Positions 1-9,122 are shown, counted from the stretch's first letter. The stretch: DNA of 64,000 nucleotides from Physcomitrium patens (GCF_000002425.4 NC_037254.1:18178405-18242404), one strand, 5' to 3'. Made by a program: numbers and translations. Notes: generated by a model from the letters alone, not told the origin.

Positions 1-1423
1 TAAAGATATTCAATACTTTTTGGAATTTTCTAACTACTATTGGATCTTCATCTAAGATTTTTTTTTAAGTTGCAGCTTTACGTACAAGTTTGACTTGTAA
101 AGAAAAAATTCAATGGAATCAAGAAGCAAAATCAATATTTAAAACTTTGAAGAAAGCATTTGTTTCTACACCAATCTTATATTGTATTGACTTTTTTAAG
201 CCATTTTTTTATGAAAATAGATGCATCAAACTTTGTTTTGAGTGCCATATTATCACAAATGGGTACAAATGATAAAATTCACCTAATAGCTTTTTTATTC
301 CAAAAACTTTTTAAGAGCTAATATCAATTACAAGATCTATAATAAAGAAATTCTTATAATTGTGGATTTATTTTAATAATGGGGCTATAATCTAGAAGAT
401 ACTCCTAGTTCAATCAATATATATATGGATCACAAGAATCTTGGATATTTTATATTAACACATATTTTGAATCATTGCTAAGTTCGCTAGAGTATGTTCT
501 TCTTAAGATTCAAATTCAAGTTCACTTATCTACCAAAAAAAGAAGAAGGTTTGTTACATATACTCTCTAGAAAATCTTACCTTACATCAAAGGAAAGAAA
601 TACCGCTTTTGATTAACAACAAATAATTCTCTTAAAGCTAAAGCATCTTCATTTTTGAATAATAAAATCAATACCAATTATTGATTTAACTTTTATTGAG
701 CAAGTTCAATCAAGTATGTCTTTTGATTCACTTATTTTTTATATTAAAGAAAATCTTTCAAAGTTGCATAGTACTTCTAAGTTTGAATTCAAAAAAAATC
801 TATTATATTTTGAAAGGCGCTTATATGTTCCAGAAGATAAAGCTTAATTATATATTCTTCAAGCTTATTATAACTTTCTAGTAGGAGGATATTTTAGATA
901 AAATAAGACTTTGGAATTAATATTCAAAGATTTTTTGTGGCCTCAAATATAAAAGACAATCTAAGACTTTGTACAAACTTTTAATATTTGTTCAAAATCA
1001 AAAACTCTTTATCATCAATGTTACAAATTTCTTCATCCATTATCCATTCTAGAACAACCATGGTCTTTTATTTCTATGGATTTTATCAAAGTTCTTTCAG
1101 TCTTACGTTTTTATCATTATATTCGTGATAGTAGATTGTTTCACCAAGATAGTACATTTTGTACTATGTAAAAAATATATTACAAGTGAAGAAATAACTA
1201 AGCTTTTCTTTGATAACATCTATTACTATCATAGAATACCTAAGGATATTATATCAAATAAGAAACTCAAGATTTTTATCAAGATTTTTAAGAATGCTTT
1301 TTAAGATTTTAAAGGTAGACATAAAACTATCTTTAGCTTTTTATCTTCAAATTAATGGATAAATAAAGCATATAAAATAAGTTTTGAAGTAGTATTTGAA
1401 ATATACCATTAACTACTAATAAG
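1..1423 (+). pseudogene. Decayed chromovirus copy A1, RNase H to integrase part
   Basis: Plus-strand pol remnant of family A, full of stops and frameshifts. Positions 90-272 translate to a piece that aligns with the RT/RNase H junction of copy A3 (TCK-K-QWNQEA...KAFVS-PILYC-DFF). It is followed by RNase H remnants (SRKFS-like at about 300, DHKNLEYF-like at 430-460), the integrase zinc-binding region (about 880-1010) and the integrase core (about 1080-1400). The sequence stops in the middle of the integrase motif INYQQDDW, where element E1 is inserted, and resumes at 7713. Compared with A3 the changes are mostly C to T and G to A. The 5' part and 5' LTR lie outside the window. Confidence 0.88.
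1419..1423. repeat. Target-site duplication of E1, left copy
   Basis: ATAAG immediately before the TG of the 5' LTR; the same five bases follow the CA of the 3' LTR at 7713-7717. Five bases is the usual duplication for Ty3/gypsy integrases. Removing E1 and one copy restores a continuous A1 integrase reading. Confidence 0.95.
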
Positions 1424-1442
1424 TGTTAGGGACATATTTCTT

Positions 1443-1734
1443 AGAACTTTCTAGAGAGAAGTTTCTAGAACCTTCTAGAAAACAGGCCTTTGGAATCTTC
1501 TAGAAGAGAAGCCTCTGGAACCTTTTAGAGAGAAGTTTCTAGAAGCTTCTAGAAAAGAAGTCTCTGGAACCTTCTAGAAGAGAAGTTTTTAGAAGCTTCT
1601 AGAAAAGAATCCCCTGGAACTTTCTAGAAGCTTCCTAGTTAATAGAAGTAGCTCGAGAAGTTTCTAGAACCTTCTAGAAAGGAAGCCTCTGGAACCTTCT
1701 AGAAGCTTCCTAGTTAATAGAAGTAGCTCGAGAA
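1443..1734 (+). promoter_or_regulatory. Heat-shock-element array in the E1 promoter
   Basis: The sequence shows repeated alternating GAA and TTC triplets spaced by two bases, the definition of a heat-shock element bound by trimeric heat-shock factor. Perfect five-unit blocks lie at 1458-1480, 1532-1554 and 1657-1679. Four-unit blocks lie at 1617-1634 and 1692-1709. Three-unit blocks lie at 1493-1505, 1567-1579 and 1592-1604. A functional element normally needs three units. The array ends about 20-40 bp upstream of the TATA box, so it is placed as a promoter. The 3' LTR keeps nearly all units. Heat-induced transcription is an inference; binding was not tested. Confidence 0.85.
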
Positions 1735-1749
1735 GCTTCCTAAGTAGGA

Positions 1750-1758
1750 GTATATATA
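1750..1758 (+). promoter_or_regulatory. TATA box of E1
   Basis: GTATATATA within the 5' LTR, just downstream of the GAA/TTC array and about 20 bp before the hairpin at 1769-1784. The equivalent site in the 3' LTR is at 7544-7552. Position and context fit the core promoter of the element; transcription should start around 1780-1790. Confidence 0.75.
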
Positions 1759-1768
1759 GGGATCGAGG

Positions 1769-1784
1769 CTGAAGAGTTCTTCAG
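1769..1784 (+). other. Hairpin near the predicted transcript start of E1
   Basis: CTGAAGA and TCTTCAG are perfect 7-base arms separated by GT, just downstream of the TATA box. A hairpin of different sequence but the same position exists in family A LTRs (arms GAGTGAAG and CTTCACTC in A3), which argues for a conserved structure in the R region. Confidence 0.55.
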
Positions 1785-1942
1785 TCTCAACAACACATCT
1801 CTTGGAGTTCTAGCTCACCTTTCTGGTGTTGTTCTTGTACTCATCTGTTTAATCTAGTTTTGTCATTTCTTCTTGAACTTCTTGTTAGATTTCAAGTCTG
1901 TATTTTGTGTCCGTGACAGTTTGTCGAGACTACACTAACTTG

Positions 1943-1955
1943 AGATATCAGAGCT
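1943..1955 (+). other. Probable primer-binding site of E1, displaced from the LTR
   Basis: AGATATCAGAGCT contains TATCAGAGC, which matches the complement of the 3' end of plant initiator methionine tRNA (TGGTATCAGAGC) except at the first bases. It lies about 25 bp downstream of the LTR end, instead of the usual 0-5. Family A has the same motif at the same distance (minus strand, about 63630-63643). The identity of the primer is therefore uncertain. Confidence 0.45.
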
Positions 1956-1969
1956 AGTTCTTTCTTAGT

Positions 1970-2160
1970 AGAGTGTGGATTATCCCTCTACTTGAAGGTA
2001 TACTAGCATTTTGTAGAGGTTGCGGATTACCCTCCTCTAAACTGATTCTTCTTCTGTTACAATATTGGAGCCTTATTCTTCTTGGAGAGAGTGGATTACC
2101 CCTCTTCTTGAAATTCTTAAGGCATTTTATAGGTTGTGGATTACCCTCCTATAAACCAAT
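1970..2160 (+). repeat. Leader repeats with core GATTACCCTC in E1
   Basis: Four imperfect copies of a motif around G-GGATTA-CCCTC occur between the 5' LTR and the gag start: about 1975, 2025, 2090 and 2138. Alternate copies are followed by CTCTAAAC or CTATAAACC. Family A leaders keep two copies (GATTATCCTC in rc of 63550-63620). The spacing and conservation suggest an RNA signal such as packaging or dimerisation, which is inference. Confidence 0.6.
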
Positions 2161-2198
2161 ATTGCCTCTTATAGGGTCATTTTTGTCCTTCTTTTAGA

Positions 2199-3224
2199 AT
2201 GGCCGGAGGTCAAGACATTAGTATGACAGAAAGTTCGGAGTCTAAATTAGATGCTATTATGAATGCCCTCGCTACGTTATCACAAAGAACTGCAGAGATT
2301 GAAGGAGTCGTGGCAAGGCTTCATAATGATGGAGTATCTGGGATAGCACAATCTAAACTACACCAGCCTCAAATTTCGGCACTTAGAGAAACAACTTTAC
2401 CTCAGGTTCGACAAGAACCACTAGTACTACAACATAAGGAGCCTCGAGTTAGCCTTCCAGATAAGTTTGATGGAACACGTTCCAAGTTTCGAGGATTCGT
2501 CAATCAAATCAGGTTGATAACAGTTTTACAGCCCAAACGATATCCAACGGAGGAGTCACGTGTTGGGCTTGTGGGAACCTTACTTACGGGACAAGCTCTA
2601 TCATGGTTTGCTCCTTTGTTTGAGAAACGATCATCCATATTAAACAACTTCGAAACCTTTTTGGAGGCATTTGCGGAAGCATTTGGTGAACACGATAAGG
2701 TTCGATGGGCTACAACAAAGATCCGGTCGCTACGACAAGGGATGCGTTCTACATCAGTCTATGCTTCGGATTTCAGGTAATTAGTATGCGACATCAATTG
2801 GGATGAAGAAGCGTTGATGAGTCAATTCTATTGGGATTTAAGAGATGATGTAAAGGATTTGCTGTTAATTCTTCCTGATCCACGAACGCTCAATGAAGCC
2901 ATTAGCCAAGCTGTGAAGTGCGATAATCGCCTATTCCAACGTCGCCAAGACCAACGCTCAAGACAACATACAATTCGCCATGCTCTAGCTATGTCGGCAA
3001 GCGATGTGAATTCACATTCAGAGGTGGAAGACATGCAAATTGATGCGGTACGTATCAAATCTCTTACTATAGAAGAAAAAAAGCGACGTATGGAGGAAAA
3101 TTTATACTTGTATTGCGGTGGAGAAGGCCACAAAGTCGGAAACTGCCCCAAAAAGCAAAATCGAGGCATAGTCAAGACTAGGGAAGTATTTGTTCAGGAA
3201 AACGAGGATGCCCAGCCACAGTAG
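2199..3224 (+). pseudogene. gag: E1 gag (capsid/nucleocapsid), one stop codon
   Basis: Starts at ATG 2199 (MAGGQDISMT), about 280 bp after the 5' LTR. A capsid-like region (LPDKFDGTRSKFRGF...GQALSWF) is followed by a nucleocapsid with a zinc knuckle near 3105-3150. Reading is interrupted by TAA at 2778-2780 where family A has Gln, a single C to T change. Downstream the frame is open to the TAG at 3222-3224. In the knuckle the first Cys of CX2CX4HX4C is Tyr (LYLYCGGEGHKVGNC; A3 has LCLYC), a G to A change that probably abolishes zinc binding. The end overlaps pol by about 43 bases in the -1 frame. Confidence 0.93.
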
Positions 3225-6200
3225 GAACCGTGCGGCTGGACAATAAAATATCCCAACAACAATCAGGTTCCTTTCTTTCTGCCCAACCTGCACTTTGTTT
3301 TACAATCTCTCTGTTCATCGGCCCTCAAAAACTGAGAACCTTAGCACTACTAGACTCAGGAGCATCTGCTTGTTTTTTAGACGAAGAATTTGCAAAGCGT
3401 CATAAGATCCCTTTAGTACAAAAATCAAAACCTGTTCATGTTGAGGTCATAGATGGGCGACCTTTATTGTCTGGTAGCATCACCCATGAATCAAAACCTA
3501 TAGAAGTAACGTTTAAAGACCATAGTAGTCATATTATTTTTAATATTATTAGAACCCCATCAAATCCTATTATTCTTGGTCTTTCTTGGTTGAAAAAACA
3601 TAATCCATTGATAGATTGGAGGTTGCGAAAGATGACTTTTCTCACAAAACCACCCAAGAAAAAACCTAGTAAAAAACCTCGAAAAAAGAAATCCTTATTC
3701 ATTGGAACAAGAGCGTTTATAAGATCATCTAAGGAAGGCACTCCATTTATCATTTATACGGCTCCAACTACCGAGGAGAAGATCTTAACAGCAAGTATAC
3801 CGGAGCAATATAAAGATTTTGAAGACGTGTTTCAAAAGAAGAACGCCGACATACTACCGGAACACCGACCATATGATTGTGCCATAGACTTGCAAGAAGG
3901 AGCACAACCACCTTTTGGCCCAATCTACAATCTATCGCAAATGGAGTTGGCAGAGTTACGAAAGTACATCGACGAAAATCTAGCCAAGAACTTCATTCGT
4001 CATTCAAAATCATCAGCTGGAGCACCCATCTTATTTGTGAAGAAGAAAGATGGATCATTACGGATGTGTGTGGACTATCGAGGCTTCAACAAGGTAACAA
4101 AGAAAAATCGTTACCCATTACCCTTGATTTCTAGTCTCTTAGAACAACTTGGACGTGCGAAGATCTTTACAAAAATTGATCTAAGGGGAGCTTATAATCT
4201 CGTACGAATCAAGGAAGGAGATGAGTGGAAGACAGCATTCCGTACAAGGTATGGTCATTTCGAATATAATGTCATGCCTTTTGGTCTTACCAATGCTCCA
4301 GCGGTTTTCCAACATATGATGAATGACATCTTTCGAGAACACCTCGACGATTTTGTTGTCATCTACTTGGATGATATTCTAATATTCTCTAAAAACGAGG
4401 AAGAACATGAGGAGCATGTTTGTTTGGTCTTGGAGAAACTATGCAAGCGAGGACTATATGCCAAATTAGAAAAGTATTTATTTCACCAGACGGAGATGGA
4501 ATTTTTGGGGTTCATTGCGACTACAGAAGGTTTGAAGATGGACCCCAAGAAAGTAGAAGCAATCATGTCTTCAGAGGTTCCGAAGACGGTTAGAGACGTA
4601 CAATGCTTTCTTGGTTTTGCTAACTTCTATCGGATCTTCATCAAGAATTATTCTCAAGTTGCTGCTCCTCTCACTCGATTAACATGCAAGGATAAGTTGG
4701 AATGGGGACCTTTGGCGGAGAAGGCGTTTCAAGATTTGAAGACAGCATTTACTACAGCTCCAATTTTGGTACATCCAGACTTTATAAAGGCCTTCTATTT
4801 AGAAACTGATGCTTCAGATTTTGCTTTGGGAGTTGTGCTTTCACAAATGAGTGAAGATAAGAAGCTCCATCCAGTTGCATTTTATTCTCGGAAGTTCTCT
4901 GCTGCTGAAATCAATTATGAGATCCACGATAAGGAACTTCTTGCTATAGTGGATTCTTTCGAAGAATGGCGTCACTTTCTTGAAGGAGCTGCACATCCAG
5001 TAACCGTATATACGGATCATAAGAATTTGGAGTATTTCATGACGGCTCGAGTTTTAAATCGGCGTCAAGCTCGGTGGAATATGTCGCTATCTAAATTCGA
5101 TTTTGTTATCACTTATCGACTTGGAAGGCAGCAAGGACTATCTGATGCTTTATCAAGGAGATCGTATCTTGCACCAAAGGCTGGAGAAGCAACGTTTGAT
5201 CAACAATGTACAACGTTATTGAAGCTAGAGAGATTTCAACTTTGTGCTACTATTGTATCATTTGATGGTGACTTCCTAAACCAGGTACGTGCTATGACCA
5301 TTAAAGATTCAGTAGCCATTGATATCAAGCAACGTACGAATGACTACAAGTTCAAGGTGGAGGGAGATCTTTTATACTTTGAAGAGAGATTGTACATTCC
5401 AACAGGACTAGCACGACTCCGAGTTCTTCAATCTCGCCATGATTTTCCAACTGCGGGACATTTTAGATTCAACAAGACCTTGGAGCTTATTTCCCGAGAT
5501 TTTTGGTGGCCCCAAATGTGGAAGGATGTGAAAGATTTTGTCCTCTCTTATGACATCTGTTCAAGATCTAAGAATCCTTGGCATCGCCCTTATGGACTTC
5601 TACAGCCATTGCCAATTCCACATCGACCATGGTCTTCAATTTCTATGGACTTCATCACGGACTTGCCATCATCAAACTCATTTGACAGCATCTTTGTCGT
5701 GGTAGATCGGCTTACGAAGATGGCACACTTTGTTCCTTGTAAGAAGACATCGTCCAGTGAAGTCACAGCAAGACTCTTTCTCGATAATATGTATCGATAT
5801 CATGGACTACCAGATGATATCATATCAGATCGAGGTACCCTGTTCGTGTCAAAATTTTGGAGATCTCACTTTGGGATATTGAAGGTGGATATCAAGCTTT
5901 CTTCAGCTTTCCATCCTCAAACTGATGGCCAAACGGAACGGGTGAACTAAGTCTTGGAGCAGTACTTACGATGCAGCATCAACTATCAGCAAGACGATTG
6001 GACTGCATATCTATCGCTAGCCGAGTTTGCATATAACAACACCCTCTATGCATCGACTCAACAAACACCATTCTTTTCCAACTATGGGTATCATCCGAAG
6101 CTTGATTTATTGAGTCCGTCAACAAATAATAATCCAGCAGCTGAAGGATTTACGAAGCAACTATCAGAGCTTCAAACTATGTTGAAGCTTCAATTACAAT

Positions 6201-6700
6201 CCGCTCAAGAATCCTATAAGACGTTTGCATATAGATTTCGGAATCCAGCACCTACTTTCAAAGTTGGAGACAAAGCCTGGCTTCTTCGACGAAATATCAA
6301 GACCAAGCGACCATGTGATAAGTTGGACTATCGAAGATTGGAACCATTTATCATCCAGAAGCAAATTAATCCAGTGGCATACTGGCTGGAGTTACCGGCT
6401 TTTATGAAGGTACATTCAGTCTTTCATGTTTCTCTGTTGGAACCTTATCAAGAGTCATCTTTTCCTGGAAGAGTGCAATGTCCGCCACCTAGTATTGAAA
6501 TCGAGAACCACGAAGAATACGAGGTTGAAAAGGTATTGGATTCACGGCGAAGGTGGGGAAAGTTAGAATATCTTGTTCATTGGTGCGGCTATGACATTAA
6601 TGAGCGAACGTGGGAGCCAGCTGAAAATCTTGCGAATGCGCCACAAAAGGTACAGGAGTTTCATCAACGACATCCCGATAAACCTAAATCAATTCGATGA
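3182..6700 (+). pseudogene. pol: E1 pol: protease, RT, RNase H, integrase, chromodomain
   Basis: Open from 3182 (frame -1 to gag; a stop lies at 3179) to TGA at 6700, broken only by TAA at 5948-5950, where A3 has Gln (VNQVLEQYLR). Domains in order: aspartic protease with LLDSGAS (about 3349-3369); reverse transcriptase with YLDDILIFS (4363-4389); RNase H with ETDASDFALG (about 4800) and YTDHKNLEYF (about 5010); integrase zinc-binding HHCC region (about 5430-5570) in which the third ligand Cys is Tyr (YDICSRS; A2 has CDVCSKS); integrase core D-D-E (MDFITD, SDRGT, TDGQTE); C-terminal module and chromodomain (about 6510-6670, [12 protein letters not shown]...[13 protein letters not shown]). The stop lies just after the catalytic Glu, so the first part lacks the integrase C-terminus and chromodomain. 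Confidence 0.95.
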
Positions 6701-6816
6701 TAGCTTCTTTCTGAAGCTTGTTCTCCCAACAATATAAGAAAAGGGGAGAGCACCAGCAAAATTCATAGTTGATGTAGTTATTTTCTCCAAGATAGATTGT
6801 AGTTTGATCTTTTGAT

Positions 6817-7170
6817 ATGGATAGCCAAGAGATAGATCCTATGCCAGTTAGAGTATCGCAACCGAGTAGCTCACGAAGGCGACCCCGAGATGAAGAACTA
6901 CATGTAGCACGACGACGACGGAGGATACCGAGTAACTGATCACTGGTGATCGTATTTGAGATCGAGCCTGCTTACGATGGTCAACGAGAAGGCGTGTTTG
7001 CAGGACAATTTCACAATAAGGACACAGAAGTTCATGCTTGGTCAGAAGTCGAAGGCGTGGGCCACTACCGTTGGCTTCAAGGGTCGATGAATCACTTGCC
7101 TCGTGAACAACAGTTGGAGTTCATAGCTGAAGTTATGCGACAGATCTTCATTTTCTTGCGTTGGTACTGA
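6817..7170 (+). pseudogene. E1 ORF3, conserved small ORF of unknown function
   Basis: ATG at 6817 opens a 40-codon reading with a C-terminal arginine cluster (ARRRRRIPSN). A TGA at 6937-6939 interrupts it, and the same frame stays open to TGA at 7168-7170, 118 codons including stops. The TGA can come from CGA by one C to T change, like the two other stops of E1. The second part contains HYRWLQGSMNHLPREQ (about 7063-7110), which aligns with copies A2 (YYRWLRGPINHLQREQ) and A3 (HYRWLRGPINHL), families otherwise clearly diverged from E1. The N-terminal part shares SQPS...RDE-L. I recognise no known domain. It lies where some gypsy elements carry an env-like or extra gene, but shows no membrane segment. 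Confidence 0.75.
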
Positions 7171-7200
7171 TCAACAACATTGCTTCTCAGAGACCTCGAA

Positions 7201-7217
7201 GCTAAAGGAGGGGGTGA
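7201..7217 (+). other. Polypurine tract of E1
   Basis: Purine-rich GCTAAAGGAGGGGGTGA directly before the TG of the 3' LTR, the expected primer for plus-strand DNA synthesis. Confidence 0.85.
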
Positions 7218-7712
7218 TGTTAGGGACATATTCCTTAGAACTTTCTAGAGAGAAGTTTCTAGAACCTTCTAGAAAACAAGCCTCTGGAATCTTCTAGAAG
7301 AGAAGCCTCTGGAACCTTTTAGAGAGAAGTTTCTAGAAGCTTCTAGAAAGGAAGTCTCTGGAACCTTCTAGAAGAGAAGTTTCTAGAAGCTTCTAGAAAA
7401 GAATCCCCTGGAACTTTCTAGAAGCTTCCTAGTTAATAGAAGTAGCTCGAGAAGTTTCTAGAACCTTCTAGAAAAGAAGCCTCTGGAACCTTCTAAAAGC
7501 TTCCTAGTTAATAGAAGTAGCTCGAGAAGCTTCCTAAGTAGGAGTATATATAGGGATCGAGGCTGAAGAGTTCTTCAGTCTCAACAACACATGTCTTGGA
7601 GTTCTAGCTCACCTTTCTGGTGTTGTTCTTGTACTCATCTGTTTAATCTAGTTTTGTCATTTCTTCTTGAACTTCTTGTTAGATTTCAAGTCTGTATTTT
7701 GTGTCCGTGACA
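7218..7712 (+). repeat. E1 3' LTR
   Basis: 495 bp, same ends as the 5' LTR, with the GAA/TTC array (7237-7528), TATA box (7544-7552) and hairpin repeated. About eight substitutions separate the two LTRs; some make the 3' array cleaner (7380 region TTC where the 5' LTR has TTT). Confidence 0.97.
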
Positions 7713-7717
7713 ATAAG
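7713..7717. repeat. Target-site duplication of E1, right copy
   Basis: ATAAG following the 3' LTR, identical to 1419-1423. Confidence 0.95.
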
Positions 7718-8765
7718 ATGATTAGACAAATCTTTTACCATTGGCATAATTTTTTTATAATAATATAATATATTTTTTTGTATAATATTTTTTTTTCTTT
7801 TACTAATTATGATTATTATCTACAACTTGATGCTTTTGACTTCTCAAAAATTGATAAACTTACGATAAAAGATTTAGCAAATTATTTATTTGAACCACAT
7901 ACAATAATAAATGTGCAACTAAAAGAGGCTTAAGAACAACAAAAGAACAATACAGATGTCTATTGTAAGCAATAACTTCATTTCCACATTGGTGATTAGG
8001 TATGGTTATTTTATTATAAAACTATTTGTCTTTATAATAAATTAAATTACCATAGACTTCGACCATTTTCTATTTGTAAAGAAGTCAATCTATTTGTTTA
8101 TCAATTATATCTATCAGAGCCTATAAAAATCCATCTTATATTTTACATGTCTCTTTTAGAGCCATATAAGACACTAAATATCCCAAGAAGAAGATAAATA
8201 CCAAAACTTTATATAGAAGTGGATAATAATCAAGAATTTGAAATAGAAGAAATCTTAGACTTAAGGCAATGCCAACTTAGATTAGAATATGTTATTAAAT
8301 GGCATAGATATAATATTATCAAATATATATGTGAGATAGCAAAAAATCTTATAAATAGAGCAAAGTTGGTTGAAGCTTTTCATTAATAATATTTATCAAA
8401 ATCAAAAAAAAGGTAGGCAACCTTTGCTATAAAAGAAATATAATTTAAAAAAGATTGTATTCTACCTTTTATCTTTGTCTATAATTTTTGTATAATTGTG
8501 GTGTTAAGGAGATAGACAACCAATAGCTAATAGATTCAACTCAAGAGCCATTATTTGCTAACTTATTAGAAAAGACATTATAATTATCATAACCTTTAAG
8601 GTAATATAATAGGAATGAAGACCTTCAAGAATGACATATTTTTTCTTAAATAGTTGGTGAGATATAATGCATTTAGTATCACAACCTAAAAAGAGAGTCT
8701 TGATATTTGGTGATTTTATTGGAAGCAGGAACAATTCTTAATTGTGTTACAAATATTTTATACAT
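7713..8765 (+). pseudogene. A1 integrase C-terminus, chromodomain and ORF3 remnants
   Basis: Continuation of the A1 copy after the E1 insertion. The reading resumes at the integrase (TAAGATGATTAGACA corresponding to QDDWT). The chromodomain remnant follows from about 8218 (GATAATAATCAAGAATTTGAAATAG = DNNQEFEIE) to about 8385. ORF3 remnants occupy about 8512-8763, with the start ATG changed to ATA and many stops. In one place A1 is informative: between the LVI-LLE and NIL parts of ORF3 it has 15 bases where A3 has 13, showing that A3 lost 2 bases. A deletion then joins the element to the middle of its 3' LTR. Confidence 0.8.
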
Positions 8766-9122
8766 ATTGGTAGCTTACGAAACAAGCTAACTATGTAGTA
8801 TCTATATAGAAAACTTGTGTTGCAAGTTAAGATATGTGTTGTACAAAGTCAATATATTTTAGAAGTCTTATAGAATGTTGCTATGTAGCTTCTACATAGA
8901 TAGTATATATAGAGATAAGAATGAAGCCTTCTTCATTCTTGTCAATTTCTTTCTTACTTCTACTCTAGTTTCAAGAAGACTCTAATTTTCTTATCTTTTG
9001 GCAATAGCCATTTCAATTTTTTTTTAATATACATACTTTCTTATTTTTATTTTATTATATTTCTTTGATAAAGTCTCATTTTTTTATTTTTTTATTTTTT
9101 TCACCAAGTTCTTATCTTTGAT
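8766..9122 (+). repeat. Truncated 3' LTR of A1
   Basis: Matches the reverse complement of the family A LTR at 49183-49745 from about its middle (ACATATTGGTAGCTTACG...) to the end (TTCACCAAGTTCTTATCTTTGATAG). It keeps the TATA stretch (about 8907) and the hairpin with arms GAATGAAG and CTTCATTC (about 8922-8941). The start of the LTR is missing. Confidence 0.75.

Larger units (their letters stand above)
1424..1918 (+). repeat. E1 5' LTR
   Basis: 495 bp, TGTTAGGG...CCGTGACA. The first ~320 bp (U3) are a dense array of inverted GAA/TTC units. A TATA box follows at about 1750 and a hairpin at 1769-1784 near the expected transcript start, then about 130 bp of R/U5. It matches the 3' LTR at 7218-7712 apart from about eight substitutions. 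Confidence 0.97.
1424..7712 (+). mobile_element. LTR retrotransposon E1, Ty3/gypsy chromovirus, young
   Basis: Full-length element of 6289 bp. It has two 495-bp LTRs beginning TG and ending CA, flanked by the 5-bp direct repeat ATAAG. Internal order is leader, gag, protease, reverse transcriptase, RNase H, integrase, chromodomain, a small ORF3, polypurine tract, 3' LTR. The order RT-RNase H-integrase identifies Ty3/gypsy (Metaviridae) and the C-terminal chromodomain the chromovirus branch. By eye the two LTRs differ at 8 of 495 positions, 7 of them C/T or G/A transitions, so insertion is fairly recent. It sits inside the integrase gene of copy A1. Coding capacity is broken only by three stop codons (2778, 5948, 6937), all explainable by single C to T changes. 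Confidence 0.97.

Noticed and set aside
1443-1734. The GAA/TTC array as a CRISPR-like or satellite repeat
   Set aside because: Units are 5 bp with 2-bp spacing in inverted alternation, inside a eukaryotic LTR next to a TATA box; this is the heat-shock-element pattern.
1973-2197. 74-aa ORF in the E1 leader
   Set aside because: Composed of the GATTACCCTC repeats; not kept in family A; better explained as an untranslated leader signal.
3102-3753. Minus-strand ORFs within E1 gag/pol
   Set aside because: Shadows of the plus-strand coding frames.
6817-7170. ORF3 as an env gene
   Set aside because: No signal peptide, membrane segment or Cys-rich ectodomain; too short.
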